The position numbers were made by a program, and so were the translations under genes. This document shows, one piece after another, positions 32,872 through 45,580 of a stretch of DNA of 64,000 nucleotides. Numbering within the stretch: position 1 is the first letter of the stretch; every line of letters begins with the position of its first letter. A model generated the notes under the pieces. It did not search any database, had not been told where the DNA came from, and saw only the letters and a program-made list of their open reading frames with translations. Location: assembly GCF_963583255.1 (NCBI RefSeq), contig NC_084817.1:10422121-10486120 (forward strand), given 5' to 3'. The DNA is from Pyrus communis. Lineage: Eukaryota; Streptophyta; Magnoliopsida; Rosales; Rosaceae.

Positions 32872-33481
32872 TGTGGAGCCAAAAATAATCAAGGTGAATA
32901 TGGAGGTGACACGTGGATTTTAGGGTAAAAGAACAAAATTACTCTCGAGGAACACCAGAACTCCTACGCTCGAGCAATGGACAATCATTCCTCAATCAAA
33001 GTCAAAAGTGTCCAAAATAGGTATTTATTCAAAGCCTATTTCATCTATTCTCATCAAATCTTCTCCACAAGGTAACCCCCAAATCATTCATTTTTATTTA
33101 TATTAATTAGCTAATAAATTGATTTATTATTCAATTAATTTACTAATTAGCTACAAATCATGAATCTCTCCCACAAAACCATCCAAGTGGCCGCCGGTCC
33201 ATCTCCTTCCAAAGGGGCCGGCCACACCCCTATATAAACACCCTCATTCTCTCCAAAACTCAATTCCAATACTCTTGCTAAATTATCTAAATTCTCCAAA
33301 AACTTTTCCCTCAAAATTCTAACTTTGGCATCGGAGGTTCTTCGGCCAAAGCCACCCCCCCCCCAAAAAAAATCATCGTGGGCGCGTGAGGCTTTTGGCC
33401 TTGACCTAAGGTGTCATTTGTTTTGTAGGTTTGTAGGTGCATATTTGCCCAAGAACAAGGAGGAAGAGATTTGCATCTACA
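32872..33481 (+). mobile_element. solo LTR inside the tandem repeat
   Basis: 610 bp from TGTGGAGCC to GCATCTACA. Flanks are ATATA (32867-32871) and ATGTA (33482-33486), a 4/5 match. Removing it rejoins the tandem-repeat unit (…GTTATAT + ATTGACTCTAAA). It contains a promoter-like CCCTATATAAACACC at about 33226-33240 and a leader ending in a GTTTGTAGGT stretch. It resembles plant Gypsy LTRs. No internal domain is present. Confidence 0.72.
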
Positions 33482-33600
33482 ATGTATATATTGACTCTAA
33501 AACCCTCTAAAGTCTTTCGAGGTTATGTCAATTTATGGTTACTAAAAAATCAACTGTGTATATTTAGGGCTCAGATTTCAACTTCTTTTTGTTCAAATAG

Positions 33601-36059
33601 GGTTCAATATTTTCATTTTGCAAAAATAATTTAGTCTTTATTGCTGAAATAGTTTACTTTTACAGAAATAGAAAAGTCCTTATTGAGAAACAATTTATTT
33701 TTACAGACTGAGTTTGCTTTAAAGTAAATACTTAACATATTCCACATAGAGACCTAACCACCTATGTGAAAATTTCTCCTTTTGAAAAATTCACTCATTT
33801 GACTATAAAAATATTGAATAAAAGAATCAAGCATTGCAAAATGGTCCCAAAAAGGATGAGAAAAGGGCTCTTCCCGGGCTAGGACCAACGCTTGCTGCCT
33901 AACTATTGTAACAATTGTTGCAGCTCAATTGTCTTCACTAAAGTAGCACTAAAATGAAGCACTATTGCACCCCCCTCATACATTCAAACACTTTTAGTAG
34001 TTGAAGTAGGCCCCTTGCAGTAGCAAACTTTTAGCCAATAGAGTTCATTTAGTTGAGCCTTTAAGAGCCATGCCAAAGCAATATCATGAACGTACGAGAG
34101 GAAGATGAACATGCTCCAAGTAGGCTTTTTTCAACTTATTATATCTTATAGTTATAGTAGCTCTATGGATCCGCCCTTCGGGCAATGGTCCAAGCCCGGT
34201 TTAGCATATGAATAAAAGAATAGTTTTTTTAGTAACTGTATTAAAAAAAAAAAACAAATTATAACAACTTAGTTGTTCAAATCCTAGAATGCATTTTTTT
34301 TTTATTCCGGTTCATTAGATAAAGTGATTGAACTATCTTACTTGGGCGGATGGGTAGAAAGAGGCGTCTTACGACACCCCTGTTATGGGAGAAACTTTCC
34401 TACATAGAATGTTGCACATCAGAAGAATCTGAGCGCTTGCTAGTAGTTTAATTGGCATGTTTTAAATATCAGAACAAGAAATCTCGTGACTAATGGTTGG
34501 TTTCCCTCGATAAAAGGCAATGCATAGACTGTGGTACTAGTTAAGCATGAAAAATGCAATCGTTATAAAGTGGCTCTGAACAATTCAAATTATGTTGATC
34601 GTATAAGGAAAAATAAAGTCAAGAAAGAAGACTAAGCTAGTCCGCTTGTGTATGTTTATGCCAGTCCCTTGATCTATCATGAATTATGAGAGAAGATTCG
34701 GTATTTGAATCAGTTGAATGAGAGTGAAGGGGCTTCTTCAAGAAAGCTTTGCCTATGCACTCAGACAATGCTCTGCATACTTGATGAATACCATGGAACT
34801 ATTCCACTGCTGAATGACGAAAAGCTTTGATTCCCTACTTTCCTAAAACCAAAGCTTTATTCAAGCCAAGCTGACTAAAGCTAAAAGAATCATTGTCCCT
34901 CACAGCCTGAATGCTTTCCTTAGTGCAAGCACTAAGTAAGCAAGCTACCTCTTCATATGGTTGAGCAAGTAAACTACCTTACTCTAACAAGTAGTAAACT
35001 ATCCCCTTCATGATTCAAAGTGAGTTTTCTTCATTGACCCCGGCCATGACCATCCTTAAATGATTGAACTACATTCTTTCTTGGGGGACCATGCCCTTAG
35101 GAGAAACTAGCGATGATTGCCTCTTTATAAAATTAGTCTTCGGGGGATATTTCTTTAAGAACAATGCAATTTCAATTTTAGCCAGATTCAGAATCAACAT
35201 TAGAGAACCAGACCTTATAGATCATCCCCCTTACTCTTTCCGTTTTCTCTAATAATATGGTAAGCTTGTTGAACCCTCCTTATCCTTGGAACTAAAAAAA
35301 AGAGCTTGAACTCTCTTCGTCTTCTTCTTTGTCTCCATTTCCCGCTTCCTCTCCTTCACCTTCTTCTTTCCCCCTACTTTTTGAAGGATGGTCAATTTCC
35401 ATCCCCTTTATTTTACTTTCCTTCTCATCAGAAATTACTTTCATTGGTGTTGTGGGGGGGGGGGGGGGATCAAATTTCTTAAATCAAAGGAGAAAGGGAA
35501 AGATAGGAAAAATGCCAAGTCAAGCCATGTACTACTATTGGCCGTACAATGATGGCATTGTGGATCTTTTTCGTATTCCAGTTTTGTGGACAACAAAACC
35601 TATACTTATGTGTGTTCGACCCTATAACTATAGGCGAGACCAATTGTAGGATGAGTGCCCAGTGGCGTTCTGCTCGGTTAGGCGAATGCTAGTGCTATGC
35701 TTACACACAAGACTACCCATTTTCCCAAAAGCTTCACAGGACTACTTTATGACGACGGACAATTGCTCGTAGGGGGTTTACTGTACAAGGCCCCTGCAAA
35801 GGAAAAGCTTTATCCTAGCAAATAGAATATGCTTAGCTTCGCACAACATAGGGATTAGCACACTTTCGGGAAGAACAGAGAATAGTAAAAGATCTAGCGT
35901 GCGGAACAAGTGAAATGTATCTCAAGGTTTCATCGCTTTGAAATGAAAAGTTTCAAAATATCGAAAAAATTCAACGTGTTTCTTTAACAGAAGGTTCCGT
36001 AGTGTGGGATTTAATGGTTTCGTCTTTGGAAGGAACTCACCTAAACAAAAATCCTTCAA
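33601..36059. other. unassigned stretch, possibly organelle-derived in part
   Basis: No gene recognised. From about 34020 to 35930 the base composition and style (short GCxxAAGC-rich stretches, for example GCAAGCTACC) differ from the AT-rich flanks and recall plant mitochondrial intergenic DNA. The longest frames are 35329-35649 (106 codons) and 35064-35252 (62 codons). Neither has a motif I can name. A G-run lies at 35454-35468. The organelle origin is only an impression. Confidence 0.3.
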
Positions 36060-36260
36060 TTCTCAAATCAAAAGAGAATAGAATAACCCATACTTTCATA
36101 GTCATAGGCTTTGGCAAGATCTTTCTTCCAAGCCATGAATCCTCTTCGACCTTTGGTTCTTCTGAAAATGCAAAAAACTTCCTGGGCAATGACAATATTG
36201 TAAGTGATTTGCCTTCCAGGAATAAAGCTTGCTTGGCAGAGGCTAACTAGTTTACCCATC
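36060..36260 (-). pseudogene. LINE (L1-type) reverse-transcriptase fragment
   Basis: Minus-strand frame contains QASFIPGRQITYNIVIAQE and GFMAWKKDLAKAYD. This is the non-LTR reverse-transcriptase block Q-S-F-PGR-I-DN followed by K-DL-KAYD. The first catalytic Asp lies in this last motif. The rest of the domain (YADD) is not adjacent, so it is a short scrap. Confidence 0.82.
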
Positions 36261-37089
36261 GGATGCCTCAGTTTGTTGATAATGACTTAGGTCATACATT
36301 TGTAGATGATGTTACACAAGGAAATTGGTCTGCATTGGGCCATAGAGAGAGGGTTCTGCACTTTAGGCACCAAAGTAATCAGTGTGCCCATAACCATCAA
36401 GAATGTGCCTATGATCAAAACATTTTGCCATTAGTTTGAAAACATTTTCATCACAGAGATTCCTAGCTAGAACATTTATTAACCTCACCTAACTAGTAGG
36501 AAGTCGCGCCAGAAATGGTTAAATCTCTACTCATATCATCAGAAAGTCGATATCCTGCAAAAGCACTGTGTTGTTGATAATTACATTTTAAGGTAATTTA
36601 TATGTTGTCCAACATTTTGGGATTATGATTTCATTTTGTTTTAAAAGGAGATTCAAATTCCTTTTAATTGAAAGCTGTAAAAAAGAAACAGTTTCTCCCT
36701 TATGAATAAAGTCGAGTGGTGTTTTGGTTACCTGTGAACGCTTCCAAAGGCGGCTCTCTCGAGTTTCCAGATGTTTCCTAGATTGAAGTAGCCTTTCGTC
36801 GCCCTACCAAACGAAAGAAGTCATTATCAAACAGACCCCCCCCCCCCCCCAAAAAAAAAAAATTGGGCATATATGGGGTTCTTCTATGTTGAAAAAGGTT
36901 GGGTTTCTCACTTTCTTCACCTTGCAAGTGTTAAATTGAAAAAGATTTTTATGACTTTTGCAATATCTATGTGCCTAAGCCCAATGAATGCGAAAGAGTG
37001 TGCCTTTGTATTAAAATTCATGAAAGCAAGTCATTTATTTATTTTACAACTGTTTTGGCTTTTGGAGGAGTACGAACTATAAATTTAAA
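36261..37089. other. no gene recognised
   Basis: AT-rich sequence with a C-run/A-run at 36835-36860. A 69-codon frame (36873-37082) is unlikely to be real. Confidence 0.4.
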
Positions 37090-37350
37090 AGATTGGATTC
37101 TTTTGTGACCTATATTTGGCTGACAAAGAAAGGGGGCAGCGACACAGAGAAAATATAGAGAAAGATATGTGTTTGTAGGGTTGTGTAGAGGATGTGTTAT
37201 TCCCTCTACGCAGTGCCATTATTTATAGTAATAAGGAAGGGAAGAAATTCTTTTCCTCCTTGGAATACAAGTCCTAATAGGGAAGAATAACTAGTATCAA
37301 ATCTAATTTAGGATTTACATAATCATACTTAAATAAGAAGTTTATAACAC
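37090..37350 (-). repeat. 3' LTR of copia C (outer end approximate)
   Basis: The inner boundary is set by the polypurine tract at 37351; on the minus strand the LTR starts TGTTATAAACTTC. The outer end could not be fixed because no matching 5' LTR or target duplication was found. Confidence 0.6.
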
Positions 37351-40300
37351 CCCCCCTTGAGTGTGTAAATACTCAAGTAGATTCGACATCATGTAGAGTT
37401 GAGGTAGTCAACTCGTCGGCACTGATTCTGGGAACATGCTAGTCTTAAATAAGGTAGGAACTTGCATAAGGAAGTAAGTCTCACAAAAGACCCTATGACT
37501 AAGGTAAAAAATCGAGTAGGGACAAAATCCGTAGTCTAAGGAAAAATGCACGAGAAATGCAAAGTCAAATGAAATGTCTACGAGACGTCATCAGGAATAT
37601 GATCAACCCAGGGTGGGTGCCTCGTCAAAACCTGGTTAGTGGGAAAAATGCTCCTAATCGTAGGAAAAAAAAGTACATTAAGATTAAGCAAGTATACTTC
37701 AGAATATTCCCCCTGAGTTTGACATAATTCCAAAGAGAACTAGCAATGTTACAACTCAGAAAGTTTACACATACTAATTCCTTGAACAAGCTTCTGAAAC
37801 GTCGCCTTTGGTAATGATTTGGTGAAGAGGTTGGTCAGATTGTCTTGTGAATGGATTTGCGTGACTTCAATCTTCTGATGCTCTTGTTGTTGAAGTGAGA
37901 AGAAGAACTTCGATGCAATGTGCTTGATGTTGTCTCATTTGATGTAACCCTTCTTGAGTTGTTCAATGCATGTTGTGTTGTCTTCGTAGATCGTCGTCGG
38001 GACGTCAACGATGAGGTAAAGATCGCAAGAGCTTCGAATATGGCCCACAATTGCTCTCAGCCACAAGCATTCTTGAGTTGCTTCGTGTAGGGCAAAAATT
38101 TTAGCATGGTTAGATAAAGTGGCAACTAAAGTCTGTTTAGCTGACATCCAAGAGAGTGTGGTGCCTCTAATGGTAAAGATATAACCTATTTGAGAGCACG
38201 CCTTGTATAGATCAGATAAGTATCCTGCGTCGGCATAACCAACAAGGTGAGAATCGACTCGAGATAAGGGGGTGCGGCATTACTCAAGGATCTGTAGGGA
38301 TAGAACAAGCCTAAATCCATAGTACCCTTAAGGTAATGGAATATGTCTTTAACACCAGTCCAGTGTCTGCGTGTTGGTGCATTATTATATCTTGCCAAAA
38401 GATTAACAGCGAAGGAGATGTCGGGTCTAGTGCATTGAGCTAAGTACAATAAAGTACTTATCGCATTTAGATAAGGAACTTCAGGCTCTAAAATCTCTTC
38501 ATCATCCTCCTTTGAACAGAAGGGATCTCATTTTGCATCTAGCGATCAAATGATCATAAGATTACTCGAAGGCTTCACTTTATCCTCGTTAAAGCAGCAC
38601 AACAATTTTTGGGTGTAGATCGATTGATGTACTAAGATTCCATCCAAACGGTGCTCTATCTCGAGACTGAGATAGTATCGAGTCTTTCCTAGATATTTCA
38701 TCTCAAATTCCGACTTAAGGTGCATGGCAGTTCTCTCGAGCTCTTCAAGAGTTCCGATGAGGTTCATGTCATCGATATAAACTACAACAATCGCAAAACC
38801 AAAATGTGACTTCTTAATGAACACAAACATAGTTTGTTGTTCACTTGTCCTTGACTAGTCAAATACTCACTCAGATGATTATACACATTCTTCCGGATTG
38901 TTTCAAATCGTAGAGTGAACGCCTTAGCTGAATTGAAAGCATCTTCCGGGTTTTGGAAATATTTGATCCAGTCAATGTAAGTCCTTCGAGAACTTTCATG
39001 TAAATTTATGTATCAAGATCCCTATAAAGATACGCAGTTACTATGTCTATCAGCTGCATACTTAGTTTTTCGAAAACTACCAAACTGATAAGGTAGTGAA
39101 AAGTAATCACATCCATAATGGGTGAATAAGTTTCGTCATAGTCAATCCCAGGACATTGTGAGAAACCTTACGCAGTAAGACGAGCTTTGTAACGCACTAG
39201 TTTGTTCTTCTCATTACGCTTCCAAATGAAAACCCACTTGTAGCCAACTAGTTTCACATGTGAAGGAGTAGGAGCTACAAGTCTAAACACCCTATGTTTC
39301 GCAAACGAATCAAGTTCAACTTGGATTGCTTGTTTCCAGTTTAACCAATCAGTTTTACATCAACATTCATTAACGGAACAGGGTTCAATGTCATTGCTTA
39401 ACATGATCTCAGTAGCCACTGCATATGCTAATGCATCGTTGACGATCATCTCATTTCTACACCAAACATCATCCAAGTTAGCATAATGGACCGAAATCTC
39501 ACAATTCTCGGGAGGTGGATTAGTTTCTTCAAGGACGCTTCCATAATCTAAAATTTCCTCATAAGTTAAATTGAATGAGTAGACTATAGTTGAATTCACG
39601 ATTGGCTCCAGATGAGCATGTGCTGCAGGCTTCCTCTTTCGAGGGTGTGAAGCCTTTGAACCTATTGGTCCACCACGCTTCTATGTAGAGGCATATGATT
39701 GACTAGCCGCTAATGTACATAGATAAGCCAAAGTGGCTTCTTAGGTCTCCAGGAAGGAAGTCTGTCGTACATTTGGTACATTCATCTTTGCAGGCACATT
39801 CGCAGCTGGAATATGTGATCTTGTCACTCGCACTAGATCGGTGAAAACATCTGGCATACTCTGAGCTATGTTCTAGGTATCTAATATGCGTTGCACTTCA
39901 GTTTCAGATTGAGCGATGCGGGGATTTAAATGAGACAAGGTGGGAGCCATCCATGATAATTCACATCGTTCTACATGGACGTTGACATTCTTATCTCCCC
40001 CTAACGATGGAAATGTTATCTCATAGAAGTGACAATTCGCAAAACAGGCAGTAAACAGATCGCCTATCAAAGGTTTTACGTAACGAATAATTGAAAGAGA
40101 ATCATATTCGACATAGATTCCCATTCTTCATTCATGCCCTATTTTTGTACGTAAGGGCGGCGAAATCAGCACATAGACCGCACAATCAAAAACACGCAAA
40201 TGAGATATGTCAGGTTCGTATCCAATAACCAACTGAAGGCGTTATATGGTTGGATCGCAACAGGCCTTAGGCAAACCAACATGGCTGTGTGCAATATTGC

Positions 40301-40600
40301 ATGGCCCCAAGCAGCGATCGGGAGCTTGGTACGTATGACCAACAATCAAGCAATCATTTGTAAGCGCTTAATGAATGCCTCTGTCAGGCCATTCTGGGTG
40401 TTAAAATGGGGTACTGGATGTTCAACGTCAACCCCAACCGACATGCAATAGTCATCAAAAGTTTTAGATGTGAATTCTTCAACATTATCCAATTGAATAG
40501 AATTGATCAGATAATCAGGGTGGTAAGCCCTGAGCTTGATAACCTGAGCCAACAGTTTGGAAAATGCAGTGTTCCTTGCGAACAACAAACACACATGTAA
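37090..40600 (-). mobile_element. Ty1/copia retrotransposon C, 5' truncated and degenerate
   Basis: On the minus strand, integrase (about 40600-40200, with LINSIQLDNVEEFTS and a decayed GLTEAF block) is followed by a linker (40150-39300). Reverse transcriptase then has VVYIDDMNLIGT near 38780-38750. A connection block with YLAQCTRPDISFAVNLLARY is at 38449-38390 and RNase H with ATQECLWLRAIV at 38095-38055. A purine tract complementary to CCCCCCCTTGAGTG lies at about 37351-37364, and LTR-like sequence runs 37090-37350, its inner end TTATAACA. Gag, protease and the 5' LTR are missing. Stops and frameshifts are numerous. Confidence 0.85.
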
Positions 40601-41364
40601 CCAACATGTGGAGGCATTGATTTAACCCGTCTTTATTGCTTAAATAAAAGTTAAAGGTCAAATTTGACTCAGTATGCATTGGAGATGTTATAAGTTATAA
40701 CTTACACCACTACATTTGAATTTTTTCTTATTGCATAACTTTTAATTTTTGCCTACTGCATAAGAGACAAACTTAGTATAATCTTCAAATTTTAGGATTA
40801 TTATGCATGTAAGGTTACATTGATGTAAACTTATTTGAGCACAGAAGGTAATTTTGAACGGTAAGCTTTGAAGATTATAGCGTAAGTTTACTTTATTTGT
40901 AATTTAATAAACGGTACTTTACTTGAATTTTGAGATTGGATGTGTAACATTATGTTGTAACACCCGTTAAAAGTAAAGGTAAAGAATCCAAAATAAATAA
41001 TGATGATACACAATTTCATAACGTCCATTAATAATTTTATTACAACAAAGAGCATCATTACCCTTTTCTTAAAGAGTACCATAAAATTTCCCTTTCATAG
41101 TTCATATCCTGCAAAAGGAAAAAATTACACCTGATCATTTACTGTCATGAAGAAACACAAGATCAAATAAGTGTAGAATATTCTTTAATATATAATATTC
41201 TTGTGCATGTCTAATTAGCACATTTACATATTAAAAACCAGTACAAACCAATACAAATAATGAAAGGAAAAACTCTATGTTGCCATTATTTTCTCATTTT
41301 CTCAAGGGTACGTACTGTTACCCTTCTTTTTTTATTTATTTATTTATTTATTATTATTTTTTTA
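40601..41364. other. AT-rich, no gene recognised
   Basis: No domain, repeat boundary or RNA gene recognised between copia C and the SINE-like copy. Confidence 0.4.
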
Positions 41365-41510
41365 ACAAGAGATATTGTATACACTAAGAGGGAGGGGTGG
41401 GCTTAACCACACAATAAGCTAGCATTAATGTGATTCAAATTCGCATTTGGCGAGAATCGAACATAAGACCTCTCACTTACAAGTGAAGAGGACGTACTGT
41501 TACCCCTTGA
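41365..41510 (-). repeat. SINE-like dispersed repeat, copy 3
   Basis: On the minus strand it has TTGTAAGTGAGAGGTC, then TTATGTTCGATTCTCGCC, the best B-box match of the three copies. GAATTTGAATCACATTAAT follows and it ends at CCTCTTAGTGTATACAATAT. Bases and order match copy 1 (16420-16575). Confidence 0.62.
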
Positions 41511-41874
41511 GGTTACATAATAACATTGTTACCCATTAACCAGAGAGTAGGCGCAATCAAACAATAGAGGGATCTAATCATAATTCTCATTTTATCAAAT
41601 TTGTATATGACAAAATTTCCAAAGTCTGGCTCTCTCTAGAAAGACACACCCTAATACAAGTGAAATTCAACTAAACACTAACCACAAACTGGAAAGTACA
41701 CACAAAGCAACCAAACTAAATGACCTTCCATCCTCAAAGTTTCTAGAAAATCAAAGGGTCCCCTCCAAATGGAAAAATTTGCAATCGATCGATAACTTTC
41801 CCGAAGAAATTCAAATCCAAAGTCCCACTTCTTCTCTCCGCCCTCTCCTCCATGGTAGCGGACCATAAATATAA

Positions 41875-42470
41875 GAAGAAATTAGGTTCTCATTCCTATT
41901 TTCTCTATTCCATTGATAGGTTATTATCACTATTTTCTCTATTTCATTGATTAAACCTTGTTTCTTAGCAAATTTTGATTAAGGTCCTTGGGTTTTAATA
42001 AAGGTCATTTATTTCAATAATAAAATATTTATACATCAACATAATTAAATTTTATATTTAAAATATATTCATTTAGTATTAGAAACGTTACATTTAGTAT
42101 CTTTATATTTATGGCTAAACTTTCTATCATATATTTCTATTTTAATTAGTTTGTCTCCAATTTTAATTTGCAACCATTTTTTAAGTTTGTACTAATTTTC
42201 TTTTTAGTTTTAATTTGTACCTATATATTAATTTTCTTTTGTGCCCATATTTTTTAAAATTTCTATTTGTACTCAGAATTTTTTTTATCTTTTACTTGTA
42301 CCCATAATTTATTTAAAATGTACCCATTCTTCTTTATAAATGTATACCAAATTTTTTTTGAAAAAAAAAATATATTAAAAATGTCCCAATTTTTAACACT
42401 AAGGATACTCTTTTGCCGTTTATTATCATGTATTGTTACATTGTTTTTATCCATTTAATATCCATTTATT
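41875..42470 (+). repeat. AT-rich dispersed repeat with recurrent TTTGTACCCAT motifs, copy 1
   Basis: Starts near AAATTAGGTTCTCATTC and includes AGTATTAGAAACGTTA plus several (T)TTGTACCCAT/TGTGCCCATA motifs. The same blocks appear reverse-complemented at 61500-62215. No coding potential. Probably a non-autonomous transposon family. Confidence 0.65.
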
Positions 42471-43314
42471 AAATCAAAAATTTTGAATTATTATTATTGT
42501 AGCCATTTCTAATTGTAATATAGTGAGGGATATTAAATTTGAGATTTATATGTCATATATATACACAACACTCACTCTCATTACGAGAATTAAATCACGC
42601 CCCAACTTGGCTCGAGGCCAAGACTTTTTACAACTCACAGCAATAGCAGCACTGAGCAGCTGGAGATTGATCAAAAGGGTAGCCCAGCCCCTTTCCTCTA
42701 ATTTAATGATTGTGACCAGATTATAGTAAAAAATTTAATGTCAAACATAGAATATAAATTTTGATAGTAATATAACAAGGTGTACAAAATCAAGGGAATA
42801 TGATAAAAATTTGAATACCATTAAGGTTTTAGTCAAACAGTCAATGACTAGGGACCAAATTCAAAGTCTCTCTAAATATATATAATTCTCATTTTGTTAG
42901 TTTTGTGACTCGATCTATCAATTTGACTGCAATTTGAATAGGGTTAATAACTCCGGATTTGTTAATTAACCCAAATTTATTCATGAAATGTCATGACAAA
43001 CGTACTTAATTGACTCAAATTTGCCTCGGCTTTGAACTTTATTGATTACTAACAATTAGATATTAGCATGTACATTGACTTAGAACTTGGTGCCTCTATA
43101 TATTACTGGACCAAACTCTATATGTTGTGCAAAACATAATACACATCATGCATGCATTATTCGAACTGATCTTTGAATTCTTGTGCCTTCTACAACAATT
43201 AAGGTCCTCACCAGACCACCAGCTAGTTTCCCTACTAATCCCCTGTCTAATTACCATAATTACGTGTTCATAAACATGCTCACATCCCCAAATGAAAGTC
43301 ATAAAGTTAATGTC
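42471..43314. other. no gene recognised; downstream flank of the EG45-like gene
   Basis: AT-rich. The last part (to 43319) is the original sequence that continued the 3' flank of the EG45-like gene before copia D inserted, because the two AATGG duplications join 43315-43319 with 49925-49929. Confidence 0.45.
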
Positions 43315-43674
43315 AATGGTGTTGAGTTTTAAGTGTTTTGTTTGTATTATATTTTCATAGAGAAACAACAACACAAGAATACAAGATATATAGGGCAAGG
43401 TGTGATCAACACACTGATCACCCTTGAATCACTCTTACACGGCAGCTCCATAAAACAGGGAGCAGAAAGAAGGTAAGGTAAAATGTTTCTAACCACCCTA
43501 GAAGTATGGGAAAGAAGATGCAAGATCTAACTATAAGTAAGGTGACAAATGCACCCATATCGTCTACCTAACCAATAGCTCCGGATACCCACTCTTGACT
43601 TTTATTAGATGATATGGGGTGAGTAATGCTGCATCTGATGCTGCATATGGAATACCCACTCTTGACTTTCAATA

Positions 43675-44017
43675 CTCCCCCTCAAGCTAGGTCCAGAATG
43701 TTGATGGAACCGAGTTTGGATAGAAGACGCTTAAACTGATTTGGAGGAAATGGTTTGGTGAAAATGTCAGCTAACTGATCAGCACTTCTTGTGTAAAGAG
43801 TTTGAATCACTTGAGTTTGCACTTGAGCACGGACACAGTGACATGTTTTGTTCGTTTGTGGAACACTGGATTGGAAGCTATGTGCATTGCAACTTGATTA
43901 TCACAGTACATTGACATAGGTTGCTTTGTTTGAAACCCCAAATCACTCAACAGGCCCTTAAGGTTTGCAATTTCATCAGCATTGTCCCCAGTGATTATTA
44001 AGTCATCAACAGAGATC
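43675..44017 (-). pseudogene. reverse transcriptase YVDD region and RNase H tail of copia D, internally deleted
   Basis: The minus strand at 44017-43930 reads SVDDLIITGDNADEIANLKG. It then passes within about 20 codons to MYCDNQVAMHIASNPVFH (about 43910-43860), which belongs to the RNase H end. Roughly the second half of reverse transcriptase and the first half of RNase H are thus missing. The tail ends at the purine tract. This deletion makes the element non-autonomous regardless of the nested insertion. Confidence 0.8.
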
Positions 44018-44574
44018 TGTTGGGTTTTTTCCAGCCCATGATAAGTTGTCCTAAGTCTATAAGGAATTATAGTCTTAAAGGATTAAATTGTTTTCCCAAT
44101 CGGAGTTGTTTTCCCAATTGGAGTTGTTTACCCAATTGGAGTTAGTTTCTCAATTGGAGTAGGTTTTATAACTAGTTTCCAATTAGGATTAATAATCCTT
44201 ATTGAAGAAGACCTTTATTATGTCTATATAAAGGGGCTATTGTACTAGTTTTGATTTAGAAGGGCAAAGTGTGTGTGAGAGAAAAGAAAAAAGATGGTAT
44301 ATTTCTTGTTCTTGTTCTTTCAGGTTTTTCGTCAAGTCTTAATTCTAGAGATTTGGCAAGATTATTGGTTGTACTCATTATTGATATAGTGAAAGATTGT
44401 TGTTATTGTCCCGTGGACGTAGGCACATATTGCCAAACCACGTAAATTATTGGTGTTATTTATCTTGGTTATTTGTTTTTTGATTTCCAAAGTTTGTTCT
44501 TGTTTTTCCCATTCTTAAACGCGACATTCTCAACAAGTGGTATCAGAGCCAGGATTGGCTGATATCCATTTAGA

Positions 44575-45300
44575 ATGGAGGGTGCAATTATGATGAAACT
44601 CACCTGCTCCAACTGGGTTACGTGGAGATCAAGAATGGAGGACATGCTTTATTGTAAAAATCTCCATGAACCAATTGAAGGTATTAATAGCAAGCCAGCA
44701 AATATGTCTGAAGCCAATTGGACCAAGATTAATTGTAAAACTATTAGTACAATTAGACAATGGGTGGATGAGAGCATTAGACAATGGGTGGATGAGAGCA
44801 TCTATCACCATGTGTCTAAAGAAACTGATGCACAAGCTTTTTAGAAGAAGTTAGAATCCCTCTTTGAGAAGAAGACCAATGCCAATAAAGCATTCCTTAT
44901 CAAAAAGCTTGTCAACGTGAAGTATGCAGAAGATGTTAGTGTAACCGAGCACTTGAACAACTTTCAAAACGTGATCAATCAGGTAGCCACTATGAGTTTG
45001 AATATTGAAGAAGAATTGCTAGCACTTTTATTGATGGGATCTTTGCCAGATAGTTTGGAAACCTTCGTCGTAACTGTAAACAATTTGGCTTCTAATGGCA
45101 TACTGTCTATGGATGCTGTTAAGGATAGCATGTTTAATGAAGAAACAAGGAGAAAAGCTTCAAGTGCAGTTGCTGGACAACTCTTTGTCACAAAGAAAAG
45201 AGGCAAAAATTCCGGTGAGATGAGATTCAATGGCGACTACCACTATTGTGGGGAAAAAGGTCACATGAAGAAGCATTGTCGTAAATGGAAAGAGGAATAA
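44575..45300 (+). pseudogene. gag of the TR-GAG element (one in-frame stop)
   Basis: Copia-type gag from ATG 44575 to stop 45298-45300, one frame throughout, interrupted by a single TAG at 44842-44844 where relatives have Trp (AQAF-W-KKLESL). Motifs: KLTCSNWVTWRSRMEDML near the start, LIKKLVNVKYAEDVSVTEHL, a hydrophobic LLALLLMGSLPDSLETFV block and a terminal zinc knuckle YHYCGEKGHMKKHC. In the knuckle the first Cys is replaced by Tyr. An internal 24-bp duplication near 44755-44800 repeats QWVDESIR. The stop and damaged knuckle imply this copy makes no functional gag. Confidence 0.85.
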
Positions 45301-45424
45301 AAGGATGGAAACAATACTGCAAGTGTTGTGACTTATGATAAAGAGCTTCTTTAATGCAAATGATTGATGGTTTTCTGGCAAAGAAGTCTATAATTACCTT
45401 TGCCAATGACGATGGGTATTGCGA

Positions 45425-45580
45425 TCAGGGGGAGCCTGGTCAAGAGAAATCTAATCAAGAGGGCCTTGATTAATGATTAGTTCGATCAAGGGGAGCTTGG
45501 TTATGGGTAGTTCGATCAGGGGGAGTTTGGTCATGAAAAGTTTGATCAATGGGAGTTAGGTCAAGAAAAGCAATCCTATT
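45425..45580 (+). repeat. GATCAGGGGGAG-type short tandem repeat in the TR-GAG
   Basis: Five or so diverged units of about 25-35 bp, each with GATCAxGGGGAGxxTGGTCA. They lie between gag and the purine tract, and each includes a polypurine-like GGGGGAG run. Confidence 0.75.

Larger units (their letters stand above)
32267..33600 (+). repeat. degenerate tandem repeat (about 155-bp unit) broken by two insertions
   Basis: Diverged units start near 32267, 32422, 32755 and 32828 with a GAAGTGTTTxGAGGTTC-type opening. TTGACTCTAAA...TCTAAAGTC and TACTAAAAA...CAA blocks follow. Another partial unit is at 33482-33570, where TTGACTCTAAAACCCTC continues directly from the break at 32870. The array is interrupted by a SINE-like copy (32578-32712) and a solo LTR (32872-33481). 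Confidence 0.7.

Noticed and set aside
35329..35649. 106-codon frame as a gene
   Set aside because: Crosses a long G-run and has no motif; the two halves look unrelated.
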